A DNA stretch of 64,000 bases from Cohnella laeviribosi DSM 21336 (GTDB lineage Bacteria > Bacillota > Bacilli > Paenibacillales > Paenibacillaceae): NCBI RefSeq assembly GCF_000378425.1, contig NZ_KB899825.1:1-64000 (forward strand), written 5' to 3'. Position numbers and translations under genes: made by a program. Shown in pieces: positions 16,201-23,251 of the stretch. The notes under the pieces were generated by a model that did no database searches, was not told the origin of the DNA, and saw only the letters and a list, made by a program, of their open reading frames with translations. Position 1 is the first letter of the stretch. Every line of letters starts with the position of its first letter.

Positions 16201-17949
16201 CCGACCCATTTCTTCGACGCTCTCACCAAAGGGGAAGAAAACGAAGAGGATGACACCGTTGGCGATATGGAAAGTATCCTGGGGCTCTTTCTGGCTCAAA
16301 ATGCGCCGCGGCGGATGCTCCGTTGGCATTATCGAAGTCGGCACGAATCGTTAATCGCGGTTTCCAACTTGGAGTTTTACGATAACCGGCTCGTCGTTTT
16401 TCCAAGTCCTGACTTGCAAAAAGACCGTTTGGGCCTTGTGTTTCATTATCTGCCACACACCCGGTATGACCGGGGGCGCAGCCGAACCAATATGGAAGAA
16501 GCCAAAGCCGTCGCACAGGCGGTCATGGCGCATGCCAAGCGGAATCCCCATTTGACATTGGGTGTCGTCGCATTTAGTGTAGCGCAAATGCAGGCGATTC
16601 AAGATCAGCTGGAACTTTTGCGCCGGGAAAACCCGTCGTGCGAATCGTTTTTCCAAGCGCATCCCCATGAACCGTTCTTTGTGAAAAATTTGGAAAATGT
16701 CCAGGGCGACGAACGCGACGTGATGTTCATCAGCATCGGTTACGGCAAAACGGAAGACGGGTACGTATCCATGGATTTCGGAGCGCTGAATCGCAACGGA
16801 GGGGAGAGGAGACTGAACGTGCTGATCACCCGTGCTCGTTTGCGTTGCGAAGTGTTTACCAACATCACGGACGATGATATCGATTTAAGCCGCACGCAAG
16901 CCCAAGGAATGAAAGCCTTGAAAACATTCCTCAAATACGCCCGGACCGGAATCCTGGATATTCCCAAGGCCACGGACAGGGCGGCGGATTCGCCATTTGA
17001 GGAAGCGGTGGCGGAAGCGATCCTTTCGATGGGATATAAAGTCAGAAAACAGGTAGGATCCGGAGGATTTTACATTGACTTGGCTGTGGTGGATCCGGAA
17101 TCGCCTGGTCGATACGTGTTGGGTGTGGAATGCGATGGAGCTACCTATCACAGCGCCAGGTCAGCGCGGGATCGTGATCGGTTACGGCAACAAGTGCTGG
17201 AAGGACTGGGGTGGAACATTCACCGGATATGGAGTACAGACTGGTTCCGTCATCCGAACCGGGAACGAAAACGGCTAGCTGAAGCCATAGAGAAGGCTCG
17301 ACTCCATATAATATCAAATATTTCAAAGGAAGTTCGGAAAGAAGAAGCGAATGTTTTCTCTTTGGAACGGAACGAAAGCACGCGTAAAGAACAACAGGCT
17401 GTAACCCCTTATCAATGTGCCACTTTACGAATCGATACGGTCGGTTACGAATTTCATAAGATTCCAACCCACCAGATTGCTTCCTGGGTCTTGGAAGTGG
17501 TGAAAGTCGAGAGCCCTGTGCATATTCATGAAGTTCTAAAAAGAATTTGTGAGGCGGCGGGTATTAAACGGGCAGGCAATCGCATTCAGGAAGCTATCCA
17601 AAAGGCATGCAGATCGCTTGTCCGAACGGGAAAAGTTGTAATCAAAGAAGATTTTCTCTGGTTAGAAGCAATGAATCGTCCCGATATTCGGGACCGCAGC
17701 AACCTTCCTGCTTCATCCAAAAAACTGGAATTCGTTTCAACGGAGGAGATCCGGGTTGCCATCGAAAAGGTGATTTCCGATGCATTTGGCATGAAAGAAG
17801 ATGAAATCGCCCCTTCAGTTTGCAGATTATTCGGTTTTATGCGAGTAACGGAGGAGATGAGGACTCGAATCGAAAAAAATCTAGCCAAGATGATTGAAGA
17901 GAAATTAATTGATAAGCAAGGTAATTATTGCATGTTGAAAGAAACCTAG
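13225..17949 (+). CDS. DUF4011 / SF1 helicase / Vsr-like nuclease / DUF3320 protein, putative defence gene
   Basis: This 1574-residue protein has an N-terminal DUF4011-like region (about 1-300) with an early acidic stretch. The split SF1 helicase has Walker A GPPGTGKS (327-334), Walker B FDEAS (D962, E963), GDSKQMPP near 987 and LITRAR (from about 1200). A Vsr/MTES_1575-like nuclease has D1285 (YIDLAVVD) and E1302/D1304 (GVECDGATYH), then a DUF3320-like C-terminus. Such proteins are thought to unwind and cut DNA, and the architecture has been linked to phage defence; activity here is inference. The start is GTG with a G-rich site. It stands alone between the two tRNA-Leu halves, with A+T-rich composition unlike the core genome. 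Confidence 0.85.
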   Translation: MSGNPSVHHKLEIARQELLDLGLKNSLLNYRLLKSRGLEVVGGSPLDVFGILVRNQKSVTFMPVAEDENELLPSEAEAEETENEMPSSEEDFSLSQQRVPESKLKTNLTEKQLQARLLNTYYTARTFIEEQGVNILYMALGMVHWYESESSQEVRKAPLILIPVKLERTNARERFKVSYTEEDIGSNLSLIAKAKAEFGISIPPLPEEEEIDVVQYFLQVEEAIQSEPRWTVDKQAIVLGFFSFGKFLMYRDLDVTNWPEESKPTDHAILLSLLNDGFLEPASVIQDDDFMDPHVSFHDVYHVVDADSSQLQAILDVNSGRNLVIQGPPGTGKSQTITNIIAEAVGRGKTVLFVSEKMAALEVVKRRLDHVGLGDACLELHSHKTNKKTLLSELARTLELGKPKVKEFDDQVKVLEDFRRRLNDYCAAIHTPVGESGLTPYQLLGELVRFRHKIGDDFIFPSLGINGMEKWDRSMFQRRLLLLEELQKLLGTMGIPKEHPFWGSKRTVFLPTEEGKLRETVNKARQAFETLKESSRALAQMLHVETPQDVKEVQMVGVVARKILEAPDLQGVEIGADEWTQQAEEIQRLVSSGLKFSELRHRYRDILIPEAWDQNLLDVRQTLIMYQKKWWRWFSGSYRKARNQLIRLYKDISYQKKLDALQVVEDIIEARRQQQCIQSMDALGGSCFGVHWKKEQSDWARINEWVQWLCPLHKEIQTGRLPGWIIPLLTAPVDRTELENSMATVRQHLEQFREWVAELANLLEFDTSIAFGNSEPLSDQLFQELDEWFQRWMDHADSIQTLASYNLLCDTCSKEEMGAVVSLSHTWELASQQLTNLFRFTWYEALIKRAFQERSVLAQFDGDRHCHVVKTFQELDRTHLEHNKMKLAEIHWRRIPQYDAGGQLGVLKREFEKKRGHLPIRRLMENAGYAIQALKPVFMMGPLSIATYLPPGSLKFDLVIFDEASQVKPVDAFGAILRGKQVVVVGDSKQMPPTHFFDALTKGEENEEDDTVGDMESILGLFLAQNAPRRMLRWHYRSRHESLIAVSNLEFYDNRLVVFPSPDLQKDRLGLVFHYLPHTRYDRGRSRTNMEEAKAVAQAVMAHAKRNPHLTLGVVAFSVAQMQAIQDQLELLRRENPSCESFFQAHPHEPFFVKNLENVQGDERDVMFISIGYGKTEDGYVSMDFGALNRNGGERRLNVLITRARLRCEVFTNITDDDIDLSRTQAQGMKALKTFLKYARTGILDIPKATDRAADSPFEEAVAEAILSMGYKVRKQVGSGGFYIDLAVVDPESPGRYVLGVECDGATYHSARSARDRDRLRQQVLEGLGWNIHRIWSTDWFRHPNRERKRLAEAIEKARLHIISNISKEVRKEEANVFSLERNESTRKEQQAVTPYQCATLRIDTVGYEFHKIPTHQIASWVLEVVKVESPVHIHEVLKRICEAAGIKRAGNRIQEAIQKACRSLVRTGKVVIKEDFLWLEAMNRPDIRDRSNLPASSKKLEFVSTEEIRVAIEKVISDAFGMKEDEIAPSVCRLFGFMRVTEEMRTRIEKNLAKMIEEKLIDKQGNYCMLKET

Positions 17950-18010
17950 CTTGGAAGACTTGGTTTCATCGATTTTAGCACATCAAAATGGGCTGCGATT
18001 GTATTCCTAA

Positions 18011-18300
18011 CCCAACTTTCGACTCGAATGCCCGCAAACCTTTGATATGACTGGATTCATATTTTAACTTCGGTCACTACAACCTTCATTTTTCTTGGAA
18101 TTTCAGTGGTTTTTTTGCCGTTTCCAGTATCCCAGAATTTTCAGGGTTGTCAATGGAAAGGGCTGGGGATTTAGGACACTACATTTTAAAAATCACTAAA
18201 ATCAAAAACCTACCCCCAGTAAAATCAAGGGCTTTCGGGACTGAATTTCCCGGAATATGGGAAAAAATATTTTTTGGCTAAATTTTTGTCGAAAGTTGGG
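18011..18300. mobile_element. MITE-like element, 290 bp
   Basis: Perfect 13-bp terminal inverted repeats, CCCAACTTTCGAC (18011-18023) and GTCGAAAGTTGGG (18288-18300), are flanked by the 4-bp direct repeat CTAA (18007-18010 and 18301-18304). The interior is A+T-rich with no gene. This is the signature of a non-autonomous transposon. Ends beginning CC with a 4-bp target duplication fit the IS1380 family, whose transposase remnant lies at 8698-9348, but no matching end was found beside that remnant. Confidence 0.8.
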
Positions 18301-18441
18301 CTAAAAGACCAGATCGGTTGATGGGCGAAACTGGCCGTGCTGCCGGATATCGTGACGGGAAAGAGAATGACAATATTCGCCCGAATACACCTATTATTTG
18401 CGCCTGTAATAATTACCGTAGCGTTTTACGCCCGGTAATAT

Positions 18442-18487
18442 GCCGGTGTGGCGGAATTGGCAGACGCGCTGGATTCAGGTTTTAGCG
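18442..18487 (+). pseudogene. 5' half of a tRNA-Leu(CAG) gene
   Basis: The acceptor strand GCCGGTG, D arm (GCGGAATTGGCAGACGC) and complete anticodon arm are present: stem CTGGA (18469-18473), loop with anticodon CAG (18476-18478), stem TTTAG. After 18487 no variable arm, T arm or matching acceptor strand (CACCGGC) follows. The missing 3' half is at 13038-13079, to the left, so the gene is split and permuted. Confidence 0.85.
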
Positions 18488-18700
18488 AGGCTCGAATTCA
18501 ACGCGCCGAATGCCGAAGAAGCCGCACCACATAAGGCTTCTTGGGAAAATGCCACCGCGCTAGTCTCTTGCAAGCCGCACTTAACACGGATTTTTCGAGC
18601 CGTTTTTGATCCCCGCGCTTTTGTCGGTGATTAGCGCGGAAATATTTAGCGCGGCTCGTGTGTCGAGATTACCTCGACTAAATGAAAGCAGTCAAGTTAA
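18488..18700 (+). other. Hairpin-dense non-coding stretch between two tRNA-Leu sequences
   Basis: In about 200 bp there are three perfect hairpins: AAGAAGCC/GGCTTCTT (18516-18523, 18535-18542); an outer stem CGAGCCG/CGGCTCG (18596-18602, 18652-18658) enclosing CCGCGC/GCGCGG (18613-18618, 18634-18639); and GTCGAG/CTCGAC (18662-18667, 18673-18678). TTAGCGCGG is repeated at 18631 and 18647. No gene and no known RNA family is recognised. It could be the end of a mobile element, a recombination site or a structured RNA. Confidence 0.5.
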
Positions 18701-18710
18701 TATTTACCAT

Positions 18711-18798
18711 GCGGTTGTGGCGGAATTGGCAGACGCGCACGGTTCAGGTCCGTGTGGGCTAACACCCCGTGGAGGTTCGAGTCCTCTCAACCGCACCA
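18711..18798 (+). tRNA. tRNA-Leu(CAG)
   Basis: A complete class II tRNA: acceptor GCGGTTG/CAACCGC, D arm, anticodon stem CACGG/CCGTG with loop TTCAGGT (anticodon CAG at 18745-18747), long variable arm, T arm GGTTCGAGTCC, and encoded CCA. It reads CUG codons. Confidence 0.97.
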
Positions 18799-18812
18799 TA
18801 CATATTATTACG

Positions 18813-18842
18813 CCCTTCAAGTCTGGAGGGTTTTATTATATT
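18813..18842 (+). terminator. Terminator of tRNA-Leu(CAG)
   Basis: CCCTTC (18813-18818), loop AAGTCT, GGAGGG (18825-18830), then TTTTATTATATT. The T-rich end is itself the left arm of a perfect 10-bp inverted repeat, TTATTATATT/AATATAATAA (18833-18842, 18851-18860), which abuts the broken edge of yyaL. Confidence 0.75.
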
Positions 18843-18862
18843 CTTTGAACAATATAATAATG

Positions 18863-19664
18863 TGCCATTGGTGTCGCGTGATGGAACGCGAGTCGTTCGA
18901 GGACGAGGAAGTGGCCCGGCTGCTGAACGAATCGTTCGTATCGATCAAAGTCGACCGGGAGGAACGTCCGGATATCGACCATCTTTATATGGCGGTGTGC
19001 CAGGCGTTTACGGGGAGCGGGGGCTGGCCGCTGACCGTGGTGCTGACGCCGGACCAGCAGCCTTTTTTTGCCGGGACCTATTTTCCGAACCGGAGGACGA
19101 TGGGTCGGTACGGGCTGATGGAGATATTGGACCGGATCCGCGAGATGTGGAAGGAGAATCCGGACGAGCTGATCCGGTCCGGACGGGAGCTGGAGGAGGC
19201 GCTGAACAGGCGCCAGAAGGCGGGCATAGATGCGAAATGGGACGACCGGTTCGCGCACGTCACCTACGAAACGTATGCGAATTCGTTCGATTCGGAGTAT
19301 GGCGGGTTTGGGGGTGCGCCGAAATTCCCGTCGCCGCACAATCTTTTGTTCCTGATGGCGTACAGCCGGCGGTTCGGGGAGCGCAAGGCGCTGGACATGG
19401 CCCTTCGCACGCTGGACGCCATGGCGATGGGGGGCATCCGCGACCATATCGGCGGGGGCTTCGCGCGCGGGAGAAGAGGGAGAGGCGTTGCGGAAGGCGT
19501 TTCCGGCGCTGGCGGACAAAACCGCGCTGGACGGCAGGGCAACGGCCTACGCGTGCCGCAGCTTTGCCTGCCAGGCTCCCGTCCATACGGCCGAGCAATT
19601 GGCCGCGCAGCTTGACGAAGTGCCCATTCGTGCGGGGGATGCGGCGGGACCCTCAACCGGTTGA
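18863..19664 (+). pseudogene. yyaL: YyaL (thioredoxin-domain DUF255 protein), N-truncated with internal deletion
   Basis: The frame opens at the thioredoxin-like CHWC motif and runs through ESFEDEEVA, VDREERPDID, GGWPLTVVLTPDQQPFFAGT and APKFPSPHNLLFL to DHIGGGFAR. It then jumps, in another frame from about 19470, straight to the family's C-terminal end (YACRSFACQAPVHTAEQLAA), stopping at 19662-19664. About 45 N-terminal residues are lost at the tRNA-side break and roughly 300 or more in the middle, where the six-hairpin domain should be. YyaL homologues are about 680 residues. The remnant cannot be functional. Confidence 0.85.
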
Positions 19665-19777
19665 AATCCGTCGGATGCCGCCTTAAAGAAGTCGCCGTTC
19701 GACAACTTGCCCTCTTGATTCTGCATCCGATTCGCTTACAATGAAAGAGGATTCCGATTGGGAGAGGAGCGAAAGCA

Positions 19778-20758
19778 ATGAAGTACACTTATCTTGGACG
19801 ATCGGGCTTGAAGGTGAGCAAGCTGTGTCTGGGAACGATGAATTTCGGCGTCCATACGGACGAGAAGGAAGCGTTCCGGATTATGGACGCCGCGCTGGAT
19901 GCGGGCATCAACTTCTTCGATACGGCCAACGGGTACGGCGGTCGCGAGAATCCCGGAAGAACGGAAGAAATTATCGGACGCTGGTTCGCGCAGGGCGGCG
20001 GACGGCGGGAGAGAGTCGTGCTGGCAACCAAGTTCTACGGCACGATGTGGGATCCGCTCGACGGTCCCAACGACGAACGCGGGCTGTCGGCCTACAAGCT
20101 CCGGCGCCATCTGGAAGGATCGCTGCGCCGGCTGCAGACGGATCATGTAGAGTTGTATCAAATGCATCACGTCGACCGCAATGTCTCGTGGGACGAAATA
20201 TGGGAAGCTTACAGCGTGGCGCTTTATCAAGGCAAGATCGGATACGCGGGCTCGAGCAACTTTGCCGGCCGCGATCTGGTGAAGGCGCAGTATGAAGCGG
20301 CCAAACGCAATATGCTCGGTCTTGTGTCCGAGCAGCATAAATACAGTCTGCTCTGCAGGCTGCCGGAGCTGGAAGTGCTGCCGGCGGCTCAGGAGCTTGG
20401 CATCGGCGTAATCGCCTGGAGCCCGCTGGACGGCGGTTTGCTCAGCGGCAATGCGCTAAGGCCCGTGCCGGGTTCCCGCAGAGCGAACGATCCGGAGCGC
20501 ACGGCCAAGTATCGGGCGCAGCTGGAAGCGTTCGAGAAGCTGGCGCGGGAAATCGGGGAAAGCGAGGCGAACATCGCGCTTGCCTGGACCCTTCACCATC
20601 CGGCCATGACCGCCCCGATCATCGGGCCGCGGACGCTCGAGCAGCTGAACTCGGCTTTACGGGCCGTCGAAATCGAATTGGATGAAGAAACGCTGAAGCG
20701 GCTGGATGAAATTTTCCCCGGCCCCGGCGGCGAAGCGCCCCAAGCTTACGCTTGGTAA
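19778..20758 (+). CDS. Aldo/keto reductase
   Basis: A 326-residue NAD(P)H-dependent oxidoreductase of the AKR superfamily, with a TIM barrel starting MKYTYLGRSGLKVSKLCLGT. The catalytic Asp-Tyr region is FDTANGYGG, with Lys in LATKFYG and His in YQMHHVD; the cofactor end is PIIGPRTLEQL. It resembles the YghZ/YhdN-like group, and the physiological substrate is unknown. The start follows GGAGAGGAG. It is the first intact core-type gene right of the decayed region and ends at a strong terminator. Confidence 0.9.
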   Translation: MKYTYLGRSGLKVSKLCLGTMNFGVHTDEKEAFRIMDAALDAGINFFDTANGYGGRENPGRTEEIIGRWFAQGGGRRERVVLATKFYGTMWDPLDGPNDERGLSAYKLRRHLEGSLRRLQTDHVELYQMHHVDRNVSWDEIWEAYSVALYQGKIGYAGSSNFAGRDLVKAQYEAAKRNMLGLVSEQHKYSLLCRLPELEVLPAAQELGIGVIAWSPLDGGLLSGNALRPVPGSRRANDPERTAKYRAQLEAFEKLAREIGESEANIALAWTLHHPAMTAPIIGPRTLEQLNSALRAVEIELDEETLKRLDEIFPGPGGEAPQAYAW

Positions 20759-20804
20759 CCGGATTTCCTGTCGGCGCATGGGTTAAGCAAGACATAAGAC
20801 AAAG

Positions 20805-20832
20805 AAAGGACTGCCCAGCGGGGCAGTCCTTT
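20805..20832. terminator. Bidirectional terminator
   Basis: Perfect 12-bp stem AAAGGACTGCCC/GGGCAGTCCTTT with loop AGCG, flanked by T on one side and A on the other, between two convergent genes. Confidence 0.85.
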
Positions 20833-20872
20833 CTTTTGAGACGGCTATCGGCATTTAACCGGTGATTTGCAG

Positions 20873-21151
20873 TTAATCGGTAATCTCCGCCCACACCTCG
20901 TCATCGGCATAAAGCGTAATTTGAGAAGGGTATACGCGCTGATTGTACTCGGTCAGCATATAGCGCATAATCGCTTCCTTCAAGTTCGCTTCGACCAGGT
21001 AGCGGCTGCGGCCTTGAATCCATACCTCCGCCGTGAAGCCTTCGTGCTCTTCCCAGGACAGCTCGACTTCGATGGCCGTGACGGGAACCTCATACCTTTC
21101 GGCCATATGCAGGCAAACGGCGTTGACAATCTCGTCCATCGTAATGCGCAT
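20873..21151 (-). CDS. DUF2653 (YxcD-type) protein
   Basis: A 92-residue soluble protein starting MRITMDEIVNAVCLHMAERY and matching the small DUF2653/YxcD family of Bacillales in length and pattern. Function is unknown. It is encoded six bases downstream of a membrane protein gene on the same strand, so the two probably form an operon. A strong terminator shared with the convergent aldo/keto reductase follows. Confidence 0.75.
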   Translation of the reverse strand: MRITMDEIVNAVCLHMAERYEVPVTAIEVELSWEEHEGFTAEVWIQGRSRYLVEANLKEAIMRYMLTEYNQRVYPSQITLYADDEVWAEITD

Positions 21152-21157
21152 AGCGGA

Positions 21158-21604
21158 TTACCACCTGCGGACATCCTGCGGACGGCGTTGCTCCTCGCGA
21201 CGCTTGCGGATCGCCGCGAAGACGGCGCGGATAATCGCAACCAGGGCGATGATCGCCAGCACGTTGACCATCAGGCCGAGAATATCGCCGAAGAAGCCCA
21301 TTCCGCCAAACAGTCCTCCGAACAGCAACCCGGCCAGGCCGCCCACCATCAAGCCTTTCATAAAGCTTCCGCCGCTGAAAAAGCCGCGGCTGGTCGACGG
21401 GCTCGAAGTCGAGGTCGCCGACGTACTGGACGATTTGGAACTGGTGCTCGAACTGCTTTGCACGTTGTCTTGCGCTTTGGACGGGGTTTGCGTGAAAGAC
21501 TTCCTGCCGAACGATTTTCTCGCGGCGTCGGCAGAGTCAGCCGGAACGGTTACAGCGACCGTAAAGGCGAACAAACTGAGAACGAGCAGCAACTTTTTCC
21601 ACAT
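21158..21604 (-). CDS. Small exported/membrane protein, Tim44-like N-terminal pattern
   Basis: A 148-residue protein with a signal-like N-terminus (MWKKLLLVLSLFAFTVAVTV, then an ADSADA cleavage-like site), a Ser/Thr-rich linker, a Gly-rich hydrophobic segment and a second membrane helix (ILGLMVNVLAIIALVAII) before a basic tail. This layout is like the N-terminal part of bacterial Tim44-domain proteins, but the Tim44 domain itself is absent. The start at 21604 is the ATG of the signal peptide; the frame is open further up but that part is not protein-like. It is paired with the DUF2653 gene downstream. Confidence 0.7.
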   Translation of the reverse strand: MWKKLLLVLSLFAFTVAVTVPADSADAARKSFGRKSFTQTPSKAQDNVQSSSSTSSKSSSTSATSTSSPSTSRGFFSGGSFMKGLMVGGLAGLLFGGLFGGMGFFGDILGLMVNVLAIIALVAIIRAVFAAIRKRREEQRRPQDVRRW

Positions 21605-21762
21605 AGTACGGTGATTCCCCCTGCGACAATGATGTGTGGTGTACAGTCTATTTACGGCACAGGAAGACAGTGGTTTCATTTTTTTAAGATGCCGATTTCA
21701 TCCGTTTGCGATATGCTGTTTAATAAGGAAAGAACATTGCTCTTGAGGAGTTACAATACACA

Positions 21763-22305
21763 ATGGCCCACACGTATCCCGAAGCCTATATCGATTATTT
21801 GGCGGAATATTTCGGTTCCCGCGATTTTTTCGAGTGCCATGAAATTATGGAGGAATATTGGAAAAAAACGTCCGGTTCGGAGCTTTGGGGTTGCTGGCTT
21901 GTGCTCATCCGGATCGCGGTCGTGCAGTACCATGCGAGAAGAGGCAACGGAGCCGGGGCCTACAAGCTGTTGATCAAGGCGGCGGAAGAGATTCAGCCGC
22001 GGCTGATGGACAGGCTGGGCCTTGACGGCGAGCGCCTCGCCCGAATGCTGAAGGAAAGGGCGCAGGCGTGGGGCGGACCGGAAGGGGTCCGGTACGAGGA
22101 TTTCGAGCTGCCGATCGCCGATCCGGAGCTGCTGCGCCTTGCGCAAGCCCGCTGCGCGGAAAAAGGCTGGATTTGGGCGTCGCCGGGGCAACAGGCGCCT
22201 GGCGAGATCGTTCACCGCCATCTGACGCGGGACCGCACCGACGTCGTCGCCGCCCGCAAGGCGGCCGCCGCTTTTCGCGCCGCGTCCGGGGGGGAGCGGA
22301 AGTAA
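21763..22305 (+). CDS. DUF309 domain protein
   Basis: A 180-residue soluble protein whose N-terminal half carries the DUF309 pattern FECHEIMEEYWK, with a conserved H-E-x3-E-x-W, and RIAVVQYHARRGN. The family is all-helical and of unknown function; Bacillus YpuF is an example. The C-terminal 80 residues are less conserved and mention no motif. The ATG follows GAGGAG. It is transcribed alone, divergently from the Tim44-like gene. Confidence 0.8.
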   Translation: MAHTYPEAYIDYLAEYFGSRDFFECHEIMEEYWKKTSGSELWGCWLVLIRIAVVQYHARRGNGAGAYKLLIKAAEEIQPRLMDRLGLDGERLARMLKERAQAWGGPEGVRYEDFELPIADPELLRLAQARCAEKGWIWASPGQQAPGEIVHRHLTRDRTDVVAARKAAAAFRAASGGERK

Positions 22306-22674
22306 ATCCGCCGCGGCCGGAAACACGGCTATCCGTTTTCCGCGGCTTTTTGGCAGATATCGGTCTTTTGGCTTTCTACGGCGTTGCGCGCCGGCTTCTC
22401 GCGGTGTTTTTGCTCCGATTTCCCTTCTTTTATTGGGTATCCCTTTCCGTCAGGAAGGAAAAAGATGTGGAACCCGGGACATCCGTTCGGTAACGTACGA
22501 AATCAGAAAATCGGCGGCCGCCGTTCGAATCGTGCACATCCATAGCATGAGAGGTCGAAAATCGTCAGCAACGTTGGCACGATGTTCGTTGAGGTATTGA
22601 AGAGGCTGGGAGGGTTGCTTGCAACCAGCGTCACCCATCCCGGGACGGACCGCCCGCCCGTTGACCCCCGACCC

Positions 22675-22955
22675 GGCTGCCGGGCCCAAACTGAGCGAAG
22701 GGGATACCGGATAAAAGGGACGTGGAATGGGTCCTCTGCAGTGCGTCCACCTGGGCTGCCGGGCTTAATCTGAGTGGACGGGATATCGGATAAAAAGGAC
22801 ATAAAATGGGTCCTCTGCAGTGCTCCCCTCCTGGCTATCGGACTCAACCTGAGCGAACGGGATATCGGATAAAAGGGACGTAAAATGGGTCTTCTGCAGT
22901 GCTCCCACATGGCTATCGGACTCAACCTGAGTGAACGGGATACCGGATAAAAGCG
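22675..22955. repeat. 79-bp tandem repeat, about 3.5 copies
   Basis: Units begin with GGCTGCC/GGCTATC at 22675, 22754, 22833 and 22911 (spacing 79, 79, 78). Each contains CTGAG(C/T)G, GGATA(C/T)CGGATAAAA and GGGTC(C/T)TCTGCAGTGC. The copies diverge by several bases each. The last unit is partial. Confidence 0.85.
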
Positions 22956-23134
22956 AAAAAAGGGGCCGCCATGCCCGTAGGCCGGTTGCCCCATCCTTTT
23001 CCGCGTCCGGCTTCTGCCGCCGCTCCCCATATGGATAGCCGTCCGTTGCCGGCTCAAGCTCGCTCGTCGCCGGGGCTCTGATCAAGCCGGGCACCGGTGT
23101 CCCGGCGGCAGCAGCGGATGCTGGCGTATGCGAT

Positions 23135-23194
23135 CCACGCTGCTATCCATGCTGCTTTCCACGCTGCTTTCCACGCTGCTATCCGCGCTGTTTT
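23135..23194. repeat. 12-bp tandem repeat, five copies
   Basis: Five head-to-tail units of CCACGCTGCTAT with one or two changes per unit. No coding frame is supported through it. Confidence 0.8.
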
Positions 23195-23251
23195 CCACGT
23201 TCCCCCGAACGTTGTCGAAACCTTTAAGCCAGCGGAAGTAGTCCCTTTGCT

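Larger units (their letters stand above)
22306..23251. other. Long non-coding gap with tandem repeats
   Basis: No gene supported. It contains a 79-bp tandem repeat (22675-22955) and a 12-bp tandem repeat (23135-23194), annotated separately. Open frames through the 79-bp repeats on the minus strand are repeat translations, not proteins. The rest (22306-22674) shows nothing recognisable. Confidence 0.6.

Noticed and set aside
18442-18710. Group I intron inside tRNA-Leu
   Set aside because: The matching 3' exon (T arm and CACCGGC) is not found before the next tRNA; it lies at 13,038 instead.
22675-22955. CRISPR array
   Set aside because: The whole 79-bp unit repeats with no unique spacers, and no cas genes are in the window.
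22503-23094. Minus-strand frames with repeated Ser-Asp-Ile-Pro-like units
   Set aside because: They translate the 79-bp tandem repeats, have no start context and no known family.
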